NCBI RefSeq assembly: GCF_024662215.1 | Contig: NZ_CP096115.1 | Location: 558,001 to 622,000 of the forward strand | Reading direction: 5' to 3' | Source of the DNA: Methanoplanus endosymbiosus | Lineage (GTDB): Archaea; Halobacteriota; Methanomicrobia; Methanomicrobiales; Methanomicrobiaceae | DNA: 64,000 nt | Shown: in pieces, positions 18,150 to 25,827 of the stretch | How positions within the stretch are numbered: position 1 is the first letter of the stretch | Layout: each line of letters starts with the position of its first letter | The notes under the pieces: generated by a model | What the model saw: only the letters and a program-made list of their open reading frames with translations | Told to the model about the DNA's origin: nothing | The model's database searches: none | Made by a program: the position numbers and the translations under genes

Positions 18150-19202
18150 ATGGCAGAAGGAGAGACACCAAAAACATGGATCTTCATCCGTGACGGTGAC
18201 ATAGTAAAAAACCATTCAATTGAAGGTTTAGCATTTGCCAGAATCATTACAGATGTACAGCGGGTAATAGATAATATCGGTGCTTCAAAATACGGAAAAG
18301 AATACAAAAAAGAAGACTTACGCCTGTACTTCAAAGATCTCCATGAAGGTAGTGTAGTCGCACCTATGTACCCAATATCATATCCCACATCACCTGACAA
18401 CAAAAACCTTTTTACTGAAATAACGGGCATAATGGAACGCCTGATTACAACTCTGAATACAAAGCCGGATTTATTCCGGGAACAGTTAGAATCTGAGATA
18501 ACATCTCCTCCTGAAAGAATAGGTCTTTTAAAGAGTCTTGCATCACTCTCTTCATCAAATACTCCCGTTGAGATCAAAACCTCAGTTGAAAAACCGCAGA
18601 AGGGTCACTTTATTCCGAAACATTACACCAGTTATCTCAATGATCTCCTTATAGACTATGGAGGATATGGTGAAGTATCCGTAAGCGGAGTTATTGTCAG
18701 AATAAACGGCGATAAAACATATTATTTTACAATTGAAGCGAAAAACGGTCATAAATATGTATGTTATTTTGACCCGTCTGAGGAGGACACAGTTAAATCA
18801 CTTTATAAAAAATGGGTTGGGTTCAAAGGAGATATGACAAAAACCCAAAAACAGACGAAGATACATTCTGTTAAAGAACTTACTGAAGTTAAAACAGAAA
18901 CTCTTCACAATGCTGAAAATTATGTATTCAAAGAACCCATAACATTCGATGTTCACTATGATAATGATGATAAGTTATGGTGTATTGAAAATGAAAGTCT
19001 TTCATTATCCGGATATGGAACAAGTTACAATAAAGCCTTAAACTCTTTGACCGATGAAATTGAAGGGCATATATTAAGCTTCACAAATTTTCCGGATGAA
19101 AAACACAGTTCTGAATCACTCAGGCTTAAAGAAAGATTGTCTGATTACATTGATTTCAAAGCCGCAAAGAGGATTATTGACGGAAAATATGGTGGTGTCT
19201 AA
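18150..19202 (+). CDS. Large putative antitoxin partner of HicA-like toxin
   Basis: 350 residues from ATG 18150 (GTG at 18141 is a 3-codon alternative). The N-terminal half is a conserved-looking domain (GLAFARIITDVQRVIDNIG, then LYFKDLHEGSVVAPMYPI) of no family I can name. A central beta-rich segment (YGEVSVSGVIVRING) is followed by a C-terminal part with a HicB-like pattern: a strand region ending in SLSLSGYGTSYNKALNSLTDEIEGHI. A HicA-like gene starts 2 bases after its stop, so they form a bicistron. No ribosome-binding site is clear; a box (gtataatat, about 18125-18134) may drive a leaderless mRNA. It is much longer than usual HicB. Confidence 0.55.
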   Translation: MAEGETPKTWIFIRDGDIVKNHSIEGLAFARIITDVQRVIDNIGASKYGKEYKKEDLRLYFKDLHEGSVVAPMYPISYPTSPDNKNLFTEITGIMERLITTLNTKPDLFREQLESEITSPPERIGLLKSLASLSSSNTPVEIKTSVEKPQKGHFIPKHYTSYLNDLLIDYGGYGEVSVSGVIVRINGDKTYYFTIEAKNGHKYVCYFDPSEEDTVKSLYKKWVGFKGDMTKTQKQTKIHSVKELTEVKTETLHNAENYVFKEPITFDVHYDNDDKLWCIENESLSLSGYGTSYNKALNSLTDEIEGHILSFTNFPDEKHSSESLRLKERLSDYIDFKAAKRIIDGKYGGV

Positions 19203-19204
19203 GG

Positions 19205-19498
19205 TTGTCACTGAAGAAACGTGATTTCTCAAAAGCCGCCACATCAAAAGGATATATCGAAGTTCGGGCCGGAAATCATGTCTTTTACAGGTTCACAGAT
19301 TCTGAAGGAAAAATCTGTGATCAGGTTCATACCAAGATGAGTCATGGCAGTGCAAAAGACATATCAGACGATCTTCTTGCAAAAATGTACAAACAGATGA
19401 AGTTTGATAAAAAAACTGATCTTGAAGAGTACATAAAGTGCACGTTTACTGAAGAAAAATACCGGAATCATCTGAGAAATAAAGGTTATGAGGTGTAA
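19205..19498 (+). CDS. HicA-like mRNA interferase toxin
   Basis: 97 residues with the HicA double-stranded-RNA-binding-like layout: KKRDFSKAATSKGY, the GNHVFYRF strand in which the His is the usual catalytic residue, and the SHGSAKDISDDLLAKMYKQM helix. HicA toxins cleave mRNA and are neutralised by the product of a neighbouring gene. It starts at TTG 19205, 2 bases after the upstream stop, with AAGG before it. The C-terminus is about 30 residues longer than in minimal HicA. Likely active with the 350-residue partner. Confidence 0.7.
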   Translation: MSLKKRDFSKAATSKGYIEVRAGNHVFYRFTDSEGKICDQVHTKMSHGSAKDISDDLLAKMYKQMKFDKKTDLEEYIKCTFTEEKYRNHLRNKGYEV

Positions 19499-19579
19499 AA
19501 CCTTATGTGCAGAACTCTCAAAAACCTCTTCTCCCTGTAACGATTTAGCCGGAAATAAATCAGAGCATTTACAACAGGG

Positions 19580-19771
19580 CATCCCTTCATACAGGGAAAT
19601 AAAAGACTGGCCTTTCTTCTGTCGGCCCTTGTTCTATACCGGGCACCGGAGTGTTATGTGATCATAAGTCCGGACGAAGAGAAAGACCGTTTTGTCCGTG
19701 AAATTGCCAAAGGGAATAAATCACTGGAAGATGTTACTGTGTGGCTCAAAGCCAGCGTGGAAAAAGAATAA
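19580..19771 (+). pseudogene. Doc/Fic toxin remnant (C-terminal half)
   Basis: An open stretch without a start codon encodes HPFIQGNKRLAFLLSALV followed by YRAPECYVIISPDEE and a stop. HPF-x-x-GNKR is the catalytic Fic/Doc motif that transfers AMP or phosphate to target proteins. In frame, a stop lies just upstream, and the N-terminal half of a normal Doc (about 60 residues) is missing. The motif and following helix are otherwise well preserved, so the loss may be recent. It lies between the HicA-like gene and a small convergent gene. Confidence 0.75.
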
Positions 19772-20035
19772 TTATTCTGCCAGGAGATCAAGTGTCCCCT
19801 TATGCCTCTTCATAAGCATTTTAAAGTCGTCCTGGCGTTGTGTTTTCCGGGATTTTTCTTCAGCTTTTAGAACATTTATTTCAGATTCAGGAATAGCTAT
19901 TATTGTTTTTTTGTTATCCGGATTTACAGATGCTTTTACGGGGGATATAATATTCACTGATGAATGCTGGCGATATGCCCGTGATGCTTTCACAAATCTT
20001 CTGTTATATCTTAATTTGATTCCGTAATTCTGCAT
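19772..20035 (-). CDS. Small basic protein of unknown function
   Basis: 87 residues, rich in Lys and Arg at both ends, with no family recognised. I accept it because GGGGAGGT lies 8 bases before the ATG at 20035, a strong archaeal ribosome-binding site. It ends right at the 3' end of the Doc remnant. Upstream on the same strand are remnants of a toxin-antitoxin unit and a short coding scrap, so it may be a survivor of a larger mobile or TA operon. DNA or RNA binding is possible from its charge. Confidence 0.5.
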   Translation of the reverse strand: MQNYGIKLRYNRRFVKASRAYRQHSSVNIISPVKASVNPDNKKTIIAIPESEINVLKAEEKSRKTQRQDDFKMLMKRHKGTLDLLAE

Positions 20036-20120
20036 TAATTATACCTCCCCTTTATTATCACTATTATCTGCTGCATCCTGACCATCTCATATTTGTGCTG
20101 CACTGGAATTAATATTTAGA

Positions 20121-20210
20121 TTAGGCATAGAAAGAATATCTGCCGGAAGATTTTTTACCGGGACAGTGACATGAACCATTTGGTCCGGCAAAAATAAAAA
20201 AGTCCTTCAT
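20121..20210 (-). pseudogene. Zeta-like toxin kinase remnant (N-terminus only)
   Basis: A 29-codon ORF starts MKDFFIFAGPNGS, the beginning of a zeta-type P-loop kinase in which GKST should follow; instead the sequence changes abruptly and stops. Its ATG overlaps the TGA of the small upstream gene as ATGA, the usual layout of such antitoxin-toxin pairs. After the break, another frame on this strand reads VHVTVPVKNLPADILSMPNL, possibly the scar of a large deletion joining an unrelated gene. No functional kinase can be made. Confidence 0.5.
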
Positions 20211-20414
20211 TGGTTATCTTTGGCCAGGGCCTTATATGTCCGCCGTGCGGCTTTCATCAGGACCTTGTCTGTATCCTCAAATGAAGGAGTATATCCCTTT
20301 TCACTCCATTTAACCCCTTCAGAGATGATTATGCTTTCGGGGGACATCCCGGCAAGAATCCTTTTTCTCTAAGATTTCAGTGATGGGTTTGCAGGTTAAT
20401 TTTTTTCGGGTCAT
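20207..20414 (-). pseudogene. Frameshifted small antitoxin-like gene
   Basis: ATG 20414 is preceded by GGAG at good spacing. The frame reads MTRKKLTCKPITEILEKK; a second frame then continues RILAGMSPESIIISEGVKW and ends in ALAKDNQ at 20207. Removing one A from the AAAAAG run near 20361 joins them into about 68 residues. The gene overlaps the zeta-like remnant by ATGA, so it was probably that toxin's antitoxin. Either a real pseudogene or a homopolymer sequencing error. Confidence 0.45.
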
Positions 20415-20572
20415 TATTTCTCCAGAATCTGTATTATTTCCACATCTCTTCTAATTTCTCTTCCAATAAATCGCTGCATCTTAATTTCAGGTTTGCTGAA
20501 ATTGATCTTCTGCCGCGTTTTTATTGTTAGCCTGTACTTTTATAGTGGCTAATCATCGGCTGAGATTTCACC

Positions 20573-20620
20573 CGCCCACAGGCACCTTCATAAGAATAGC
20601 AACAACCCCGCCGGCCCCGG
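20573..20620. repeat. Dispersed decayed repeat, copy B (core only)
   Basis: A core of about 48 bp shared with copies A and C. On the minus strand it encodes AGAGGVVAILMKVPVGG and a stop. The rest of 20415-20779 contains no gene I can support; the last 100 bases are AT-rich and probably hold the promoter of the gene at 20780. Confidence 0.55.
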
Positions 20621-20779
20621 CAACTCCGTAAAGGTTATATTTTTGTATGTGCCATACACACATATTAGTGCAATTACTCTGTAGATTACAGGTGTATTTT
20701 AGGTTATGGGAATACTTTTTTTTAAACTAAAAAAACCTGAACATCTTAATAATGCAGGAAATAAAACGGAGATTACCAA

Positions 20780-21757
20780 ATGGAAAAAATGAGAAAAATT
20801 CAGGCAATACTCTTTGCAATCGGCGAAAATCCGCACATTGGCAAGACTGTTCTGATGAAATACATTTTTTTCACAGACCTCATTTACTACAACCAGCGTG
20901 GCAGTTTCCTCTTTAACAGCAGTCAGTATATAAGGCTCCCAAACGGTCCCGTTGACAGTGAAGCACTTGCCATATCAACCGAATCAAACCAGTATTTTGC
21001 CGTGGAAATAAAGAATACAAGATACAGGGCCCGCTCTAAAACTTATCTTACATGGAACTTCCGGGCAAAACAGCCCTGTGACCTCTCATATTTCACACCA
21101 TATGAGAGAAAACTGATGAAGATGGTTCTCATAGCCCTAAAGAACCATCAGGCACGTCAGGTAAGTGACCTTACCCACAGACTCAGACTCTGGAAAGAGT
21201 TCTCAGACGGAGATGCAATTCCGGTGGAATACTTCTCCCTGACAGAATCTGAAATAGCACTCCTGGAAAGTCATGGTCTGTATATTGATGGTTTCCAGCG
21301 AAAATTCTGCGGGAAAGTAATTCCGGTATCAAAGGAAAATGCGGATGCGATTCATCCTTTAAACCCTGAAAGAATTGCTTCGGTAGAAGAAATCCTTGAC
21401 AATCTGATTAAAGAGTATCCCCTGCCGGTTCTTGATGCCTTTTATGATGCATATCTGGCATGGGATGATGCCTTTAGAAGAGCACTCCGGATAAATCCGG
21501 ATATTGCGTCGGAACTTACAGAAAAAGGCTGTGATGCAGTATGCTATGTTTCGGCCTCTGTTTCAACGGGCGATGAGAACAACGAAGAACTTAACAGGTA
21601 CTGTGAGATGATGGAGGATGACTTTAACCGGACTTCTGATGAACTTCTAAGCAGTCATTCTTACAGGGAAAAAGAATTAAAAAACTCTCTTTTGGAGCAG
21701 ACTATGGGTATCTCCCGCTCAATGGCTACCAGTCTGCCACCATCAGGGAGGAGGTAA
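20780..21757 (+). CDS. Panacea/SocA-like (DUF4065) antitoxin
   Basis: 325 residues. The N-terminal 120 match the Panacea/SocA-like pattern: helix LMKYIFFTDLIYYNQRG, then YIRLPNGPVDSEALAI, and later WKEFSDGDAIP. Panacea domains are chaperone-like antitoxin modules that neutralise many unrelated toxins encoded next door. The C-terminal 150 residues are helical and may give specificity. GGAG (20768-20771) lies 8 bases before the ATG. Its stop is one base before the CTG start of a PIN-like gene, so translation is coupled and that gene is the obvious toxin candidate. Confidence 0.65.
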   Translation: MEKMRKIQAILFAIGENPHIGKTVLMKYIFFTDLIYYNQRGSFLFNSSQYIRLPNGPVDSEALAISTESNQYFAVEIKNTRYRARSKTYLTWNFRAKQPCDLSYFTPYERKLMKMVLIALKNHQARQVSDLTHRLRLWKEFSDGDAIPVEYFSLTESEIALLESHGLYIDGFQRKFCGKVIPVSKENADAIHPLNPERIASVEEILDNLIKEYPLPVLDAFYDAYLAWDDAFRRALRINPDIASELTEKGCDAVCYVSASVSTGDENNEELNRYCEMMEDDFNRTSDELLSSHSYREKELKNSLLEQTMGISRSMATSLPPSGRR

Positions 21758-21758
21758 T

Positions 21759-22406
21759 CTGCCTTATTTTCATGACAGCAATGTCATAATCGGCTATTAT
21801 TTTCACTTAGCAGATGTCTGGGGGAAGGCTGCAGCTATTGTTCTTGAGGATTCAGAACAGAATTATACAGGTACTTTTGTATGGGGGGAATGTTTTGGTA
21901 TCGAAAACGGCGGGAAATGTGCAACTATAAAGAAGAAGATTGTACGTGAATTTCGCCGGGCAATTGCTGCACTTAAGAGAAATCCGTCAGTCAGTTCTCT
22001 AAATACACAAGCCATAACTGAAAAATGGAGAATTGCCGATATTATCTCTGGAATCTGCAGTGAGTCAGACTATGATCCGGTTGCTGTGTCTAAAATAATT
22101 TCTGAACTCAAAGATGATTATGAGAATGAATGTCTAAACAGATTTTCCCGCTTAAGTGATCGTAATTTCCTTAATCTCCACAGAAGGCGGACAGATTATT
22201 CAGAGTTATATGATGGCTTAACCGGTTTTATTGATGATCCGGATGACATCGAGGTTGTCCTCGATGCACATGATCTTGGTTTATCTGTGCCGGAAATTGT
22301 ATTATGGACAGGTGATAAGGCTCACATCGCAATAAATCGTGAAAAAATTGTAAAACTTACAGATATTTCAGATGTCAGGTATCTTAGGGAGACAGCGGAT
22401 TTATAA
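21759..22406 (+). CDS. PIN-domain ribonuclease, probable toxin, CTG start
   Basis: 215 residues. The N-terminus (PYFHDSNVIIGYYF) is the first strand of a PIN domain with its catalytic Asp, and the C-terminal VVLDAHDLGLSVPE and IVLWTGDKAHI match the late acidic residue and TGD strand. PIN proteins are metal-dependent RNases. No ATG, GTG or TTG opens the frame before codon 110; a CTG at 21759 sits 7 bases after GGAGG (21747-21751) and directly after the Panacea stop. A start at GTG 22086 would remove the catalytic strand, so I prefer CTG. Sequence differs from short VapC toxins. Confidence 0.68.
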   Translation: MPYFHDSNVIIGYYFHLADVWGKAAAIVLEDSEQNYTGTFVWGECFGIENGGKCATIKKKIVREFRRAIAALKRNPSVSSLNTQAITEKWRIADIISGICSESDYDPVAVSKIISELKDDYENECLNRFSRLSDRNFLNLHRRRTDYSELYDGLTGFIDDPDDIEVVLDAHDLGLSVPEIVLWTGDKAHIAINREKIVKLTDISDVRYLRETADL

Positions 22407-22499
22407 GTGATATTGAGCTACTAACTATGACCGAAAGTGCTTTTATGGCTGTTTTGGTTGATGGGTTAAATGATTGTTTCAGAGAGTATTCTGCCTACC

Positions 22500-22715
22500 G
22501 CCAGGCACTTTCATCAGGATAGCAACAACCCCGCCGGCCCCGGCCCCGATTCCGGCAGACAACTGCTGCCCTTTCTTACCGTTGCCAACCGCTTCAGATT
22601 TCCACCCTTCAAGACTCCTTGTCCGGTTCTAAAATATCACAACTCTTACTTTTCAATCCTCCTCTTCTGGCGTCTCGCACATCCATTTAACGTCCCGGTT
22701 TATTTTTGATAATCA
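22500..22715. repeat. Dispersed decayed repeat, copy C
   Basis: Full-length match to copy A at 12056-12265. The minus strand carries the DVKWMCET peptide end, then SEAVGNGKKGQQLSAGIG continuing to the glycine-rich GAGAGGVVAILMKVPGG tail. No in-frame start codon is present. The remaining bases of 22407-22854 show no further gene. Confidence 0.6.
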
Positions 22716-22854
22716 TATCGCGGGTGGTCTTCTCCGGCATTTTGATATTTTCACTTATGCGCTAAGAATCCCCAAAATTTTCCGGATTAAAAACCCATAA
22801 AGCTTAACATATGCCTGTGCAATATTAAGAAAAGTATAATTCCGGGTGTATCCT

Positions 22855-23214
22855 ATGAACTCCAATTGCCACTCTGAACGGGCAGATGATAATAAGCAGA
22901 TAAACAGGGATAAAACTAAACTTCAGAGGATAGTTGCAGCACTGAATAAAAATTACCCGTTTTTTGAGCAGAAATACAATATAAAAGAGATCAGCATAAT
23001 CGGGTTATATGCCAGAGGTGAACAGACTAAGGAAAGCGATCTTGACATAATGGTTGATTTTAAAGAACCAATCGGATGGGAAGTTGTGGACCTCAGGGAT
23101 GATCTTGAAAAACTGCTTGGGATTAAAGTTGATCTTGTCTTAAAATCCGGAGTTATGCAGAGAAAACGGCTCTATTCCGGAATTTTAGAGGATGCGGTAT
23201 ATGTCAAAGCGTGA
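22855..23214 (+). CDS. mntA: MNT-type nucleotidyltransferase antitoxin, degenerate
   Basis: 119 residues from ATG 22855, with GGGTG 6 bases upstream. MntA proteins AMPylate the HepT toxin using a GSx10DxD motif. Here the segment reads IGLYARGEQTKESDLDIMVDF: the paired aspartates are kept but the Ser after Gly is Leu, which should weaken nucleotide binding. The gene overlaps the HepT remnant that follows. Because the HepT partner is truncated, both are probably in decay. Confidence 0.8.
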   Translation: MNSNCHSERADDNKQINRDKTKLQRIVAALNKNYPFFEQKYNIKEISIIGLYARGEQTKESDLDIMVDFKEPIGWEVVDLRDDLEKLLGIKVDLVLKSGVMQRKRLYSGILEDAVYVKA

Positions 23215-23392
23215 TATAAGACTCATCTTTGAAGACATCATTGAAGCATCCGATAGAATAGCAGATTATATCGGTGATTGTTCCAGGGAAGAATTTGAAA
23301 CTGATCAAAAAACAATTGATGCGGTTGTCAGAAACATTGAGATTATCGGAGAAGCCATAGCCAATATTCCACCGGAAACGGCAGTGGTGTAA
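23201..23392 (+). pseudogene. hepT: Truncated HepT (HEPN) toxin
   Basis: 63 codons of a HepT-type HEPN protein (SKRDIRLIFEDIIEASDRIA, then IEIIGEAIANIPPE) ending abruptly. Full HepT is about 110 residues, and the missing half holds the catalytic R-x4-6-H motif, so RNase activity is lost. Overlaps the end of mntA. Sequence beyond 23392 is unrelated, indicating a deletion junction. Confidence 0.78.
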
Positions 23393-23514
23393 GCGACAGT
23401 AACGGGGTCTATGGTGACAATACCAAAGGAGATTATAGTGATGATAAATGTGGTGGAAGCACCAGATTTATATCAGACACATTTTTAATATTGTATATGT
23501 AATACCTGTATATC

Positions 23515-23733
23515 ATGACAACAAAAGCTGTAAACCTCTCTGAAGAAGCATATAACAGACTGAACAAACTAAAATTAAATGAGAAGGAAAGTTTATCAAA
23601 CGTAATATTAAGGGTTACTCCGCGTTTTAAGTCCTCTGATGAAGCTATTGAAGCATATGAAAAGAAACGTAAAGGGGATTACATTTCTGATGAGGAGGCA
23701 GAAAGAATCCTCAGTCTTGGGAAAAACGAATGA
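23515..23733 (+). CDS. vapB: VapB-type antitoxin
   Basis: 72-residue antitoxin of the archaeal VapB (DUF217) type: an N-terminal ribbon-helix-helix-like segment (TTKAVNLSEEAYNRLNKLK, then SLSNVILRV) and an acidic C-terminal tail (SDEEAERILSLGKNE) that would block the toxin active site. The stop overlaps the vapC start by ATGA. The pair probably autoregulates its own promoter in the AT-rich stretch at about 23480-23514. Confidence 0.85.
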   Translation: MTTKAVNLSEEAYNRLNKLKLNEKESLSNVILRVTPRFKSSDEAIEAYEKKRKGDYISDEEAERILSLGKNE

Positions 23734-24161
23734 TAATCTTTGATACCACCATATTGCTGGATTTAATGAAAAGCAGCAATAATCCCAATTATCAAAAAGC
23801 TGTTAAATTCCTGAAGTCTGTTATAGACAGCGGAGAAGGTTACTGCACAACCTTTTTAAATGTCTGTGAAATAAGACGGGGAGCATATTCATCTGATGAA
23901 AAGGAAAAAGAGCTGAAATTAATTGAATCTTTACTATACATCATTCCGGTTATTGAATATTATAATGATCTGTTCTATGATACTTACAGTTTGATATACT
24001 CAGGTCTTGTGAAAAATCAGAGTCGCATTGGCGATTTTGATGAACTTATTGCATCAATTGCAGTTTCACAGAATGCAAGACTTGTAACAAGAAATAAAGA
24101 GCATTTTGAAAGAATCAAAGAGATTGATGAATTCAGGGACTTTGAAGTGATTTCATACTAA
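23730..24161 (+). CDS. vapC: VapC PIN-domain toxin
   Basis: 143-residue PIN RNase with acidic active-site residues in place: Asp in MIIFDTTILLD, Glu in LNVCEIRRGA, Asp in RIGDFDELIA, and a final LVTRNKEHF strand. Such toxins cut tRNA or rRNA when freed from VapB. Start ATG overlaps vapB by 4 bases. Length and motifs look normal. Confidence 0.87.
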   Translation: MIIFDTTILLDLMKSSNNPNYQKAVKFLKSVIDSGEGYCTTFLNVCEIRRGAYSSDEKEKELKLIESLLYIIPVIEYYNDLFYDTYSLIYSGLVKNQSRIGDFDELIASIAVSQNARLVTRNKEHFERIKEIDEFRDFEVISY

Positions 24162-24260
24162 ATTACATCCCAGTGCAGAAAAATCTGACAGCTCACATCA
24201 AAAACAACTATTTTTCATGACATCCGGAGAATGGCTTTACAGCACGATACATAAAACCCC

Positions 24261-24956
24261 ATGCAGGATAACTGTGGAAGAAAATCCTCCTTTGAGCTGA
24301 TCCTTCTGAAGGATAAGCTGCTGAATGATGACCAGACACTTCTGCTCAAAGAGACCGGCATTAACCTGTCAGAGAATGAAGCACGGGTTTTTGCTTATGC
24401 CTGCCGGAATTTCCGGATAACACTTACTGATGTCCGTGCGGTTACGGGGAAGATGTGGCATGAGTGCAGAGGCATTACTGATAATCTGATTAAGCTTGGT
24501 CTGATAGATAAAGTTGCAGACTCTATCTTTGAACCTTCAAAGAATCTTGTTGACTCCGGGACTGTTGGAAGGATTAAAGCTGCACTGTGTGAGGCAGAAA
24601 GAGCTGCCGGTGAAGGAACAGGAAATCTTTCTGAAGAAGATAAAGCAGGAACAAAAACTAAGACCGGAACAGAAACTGGAAAAACTACAAATACTGATGA
24701 TTCAGAAGCAAAAATCCCTGAGAAATTAACAGACACAGAATATAAAGTTCTTATTGCATGTAAAACACCACGTACAACTAAGGAATTAAATGAAATTACA
24801 GATATTAAAAGCCGGAGTTACTTAAGAGAGAAAATCATTGTTCCCTTAATAGAATCAGGACTCCTTAAAAAGACCATTCCGGATAAATCAAAATCACCAG
24901 ATCAAAAATATGTAACAACAAAGGAAGGTCTGAATTATCTTATGACAGATAATTGA
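24261..24956 (+). CDS. Protein with two winged-helix domains
   Basis: 231 residues. Residues 30-95 form one helix-turn-helix (SENEARVFAYACRNFRITLTD as helix 1 onward, with a wing near LIKLGLIDKV). A low-complexity linker rich in Thr, Lys, Gly and Glu follows at about 115-150. A second winged helix (EYKVLIACKTPRTTKEL to PLIESGLLKKT) ends in PDQKYVTTKEG, resembling the C-terminal winged helix of ATP-binding/Fic-type regulators. No ribosome site; possibly leaderless. Likely a DNA-binding regulator of the island; target unknown. Confidence 0.6.
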   Translation: MQDNCGRKSSFELILLKDKLLNDDQTLLLKETGINLSENEARVFAYACRNFRITLTDVRAVTGKMWHECRGITDNLIKLGLIDKVADSIFEPSKNLVDSGTVGRIKAALCEAERAAGEGTGNLSEEDKAGTKTKTGTETGKTTNTDDSEAKIPEKLTDTEYKVLIACKTPRTTKELNEITDIKSRSYLREKIIVPLIESGLLKKTIPDKSKSPDQKYVTTKEGLNYLMTDN

Positions 24957-25022
24957 AAAATATAAATATTCTCTTCTTCATATTTCCACTTATTGATTTC
25001 AATAAGTTGGAAATTATCACTA

Positions 25023-25162
25023 CTTACATGGTAACTTGACCACTACTTGACCACTACTTGACCACTACTTGACCACTACTTGTATGGTAACTTGTATGGT
25101 AACTTGTATGGTAACTTGTATGGTAACTTGCATGGTAACTTGCATGGTAACTTGCATGAACC
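25023..25162. repeat. 11/12-bp composite tandem repeat array
   Basis: Each unit begins CTTG. One diverged 12-mer is followed by four cttgaccacta units (11 bp, 25035-25078), four cttgtatggtaa units (12 bp, 25079-25126), two cttgcatggtaa units (25127-25150) and a partial unit. The stretch 24957-25305 is otherwise free of convincing genes. The array lies about 145 bp before the HEPN/MNT operon and is probably a variable-number repeat. Confidence 0.9.
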
Positions 25163-25305
25163 ATCATATCATCCAATTTACTTCCCACGATAATTCGGAT
25201 TAAAGCAGAATTACCAAATACCACATCATCCTTATGGAATTCCGGCAAAAAATTAAAAAGCTTATTATGCCCCTGTACCAAATCTGAAAACAGGAGAACA
25301 GTCAT

Positions 25306-25758
25306 ATGTCCGGCTCAGATATTCGTTTTGTCCAGCGGTTTAATAATTATAAAAAAGCATTCTCAAATCTGAAAGGTGCTGTGGAACTCTCAAAAACACG
25401 GGAACTTTCAGATCTTGAAAAGCAGGGCCTGATCCAGGCTTTTGAATTCACCCATGAGCTTGCATGGAAGACTATGAAGGATTTTTTGGAGTATTATGGT
25501 ACTGTTGCTTCAGTATATGGATCACGGGATGCAACCAGGGAATCATTTAAGATCGGCCTGATTAATAACGGGGATGTCTGGATGGATATGATTGTAAGCC
25601 GGAATAAAACAGTGCATACATATGACGAGGACGAGATGAATGCAATCTACAGGAAAATTGTAGATGATTACACTCCGGAATTTACATACCTGAAGGAAAG
25701 AATTCTTAAGGAGATTGAGAAAACTGAAGAGACTGAATCGGTTGGAGAAGCCAGATAA
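25306..25758 (+). CDS. HI0074-type HEPN protein (toxin or NTase partner)
   Basis: 150 residues of the HI0074 / nucleotidyltransferase substrate-binding family, an all-helical HEPN relative: QAFEFTHELAWKTMKDFLE and SRNKTVHTYDEDEM, in which R-x4-H matches the HEPN RNase motif. AGGAGA lies about 9 bases before the ATG. The MNT partner follows 69 bp downstream. Together they form a type VII-like HEPN/MNT toxin-antitoxin pair. The C-terminal tail (about 15 residues, acidic) is extra. Confidence 0.85.
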   Translation: MSGSDIRFVQRFNNYKKAFSNLKGAVELSKTRELSDLEKQGLIQAFEFTHELAWKTMKDFLEYYGTVASVYGSRDATRESFKIGLINNGDVWMDMIVSRNKTVHTYDEDEMNAIYRKIVDDYTPEFTYLKERILKEIEKTEETESVGEAR

Positions 25759-25827
25759 ACCGGAGATGCTAAAGGGTTGGAGATACTGAGAAATTATGAG
25801 TTATTACCAGAACAGGATTGATTGTTT

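Noticed and set aside
19692-20027. Plus-strand frame opposite the 87-residue gene
   Set aside because: The minus-strand gene has a strong GGGGAGGT site, while this frame has none and an unlikely composition.
25023-25162. Possible CRISPR array
   Set aside because: Units are 11-12 bp and contiguous, with no unique spacers and no cas genes nearby. It is a simple tandem repeat.
25054-25305. Minus-strand frame with repeated His-Ala/Thr-Ser-Tyr peptides
   Set aside because: The repeats follow automatically from the 12-bp units, the frame ends in the 11-bp units, and it begins exactly at the start of the divergent HEPN gene with no ribosome site.
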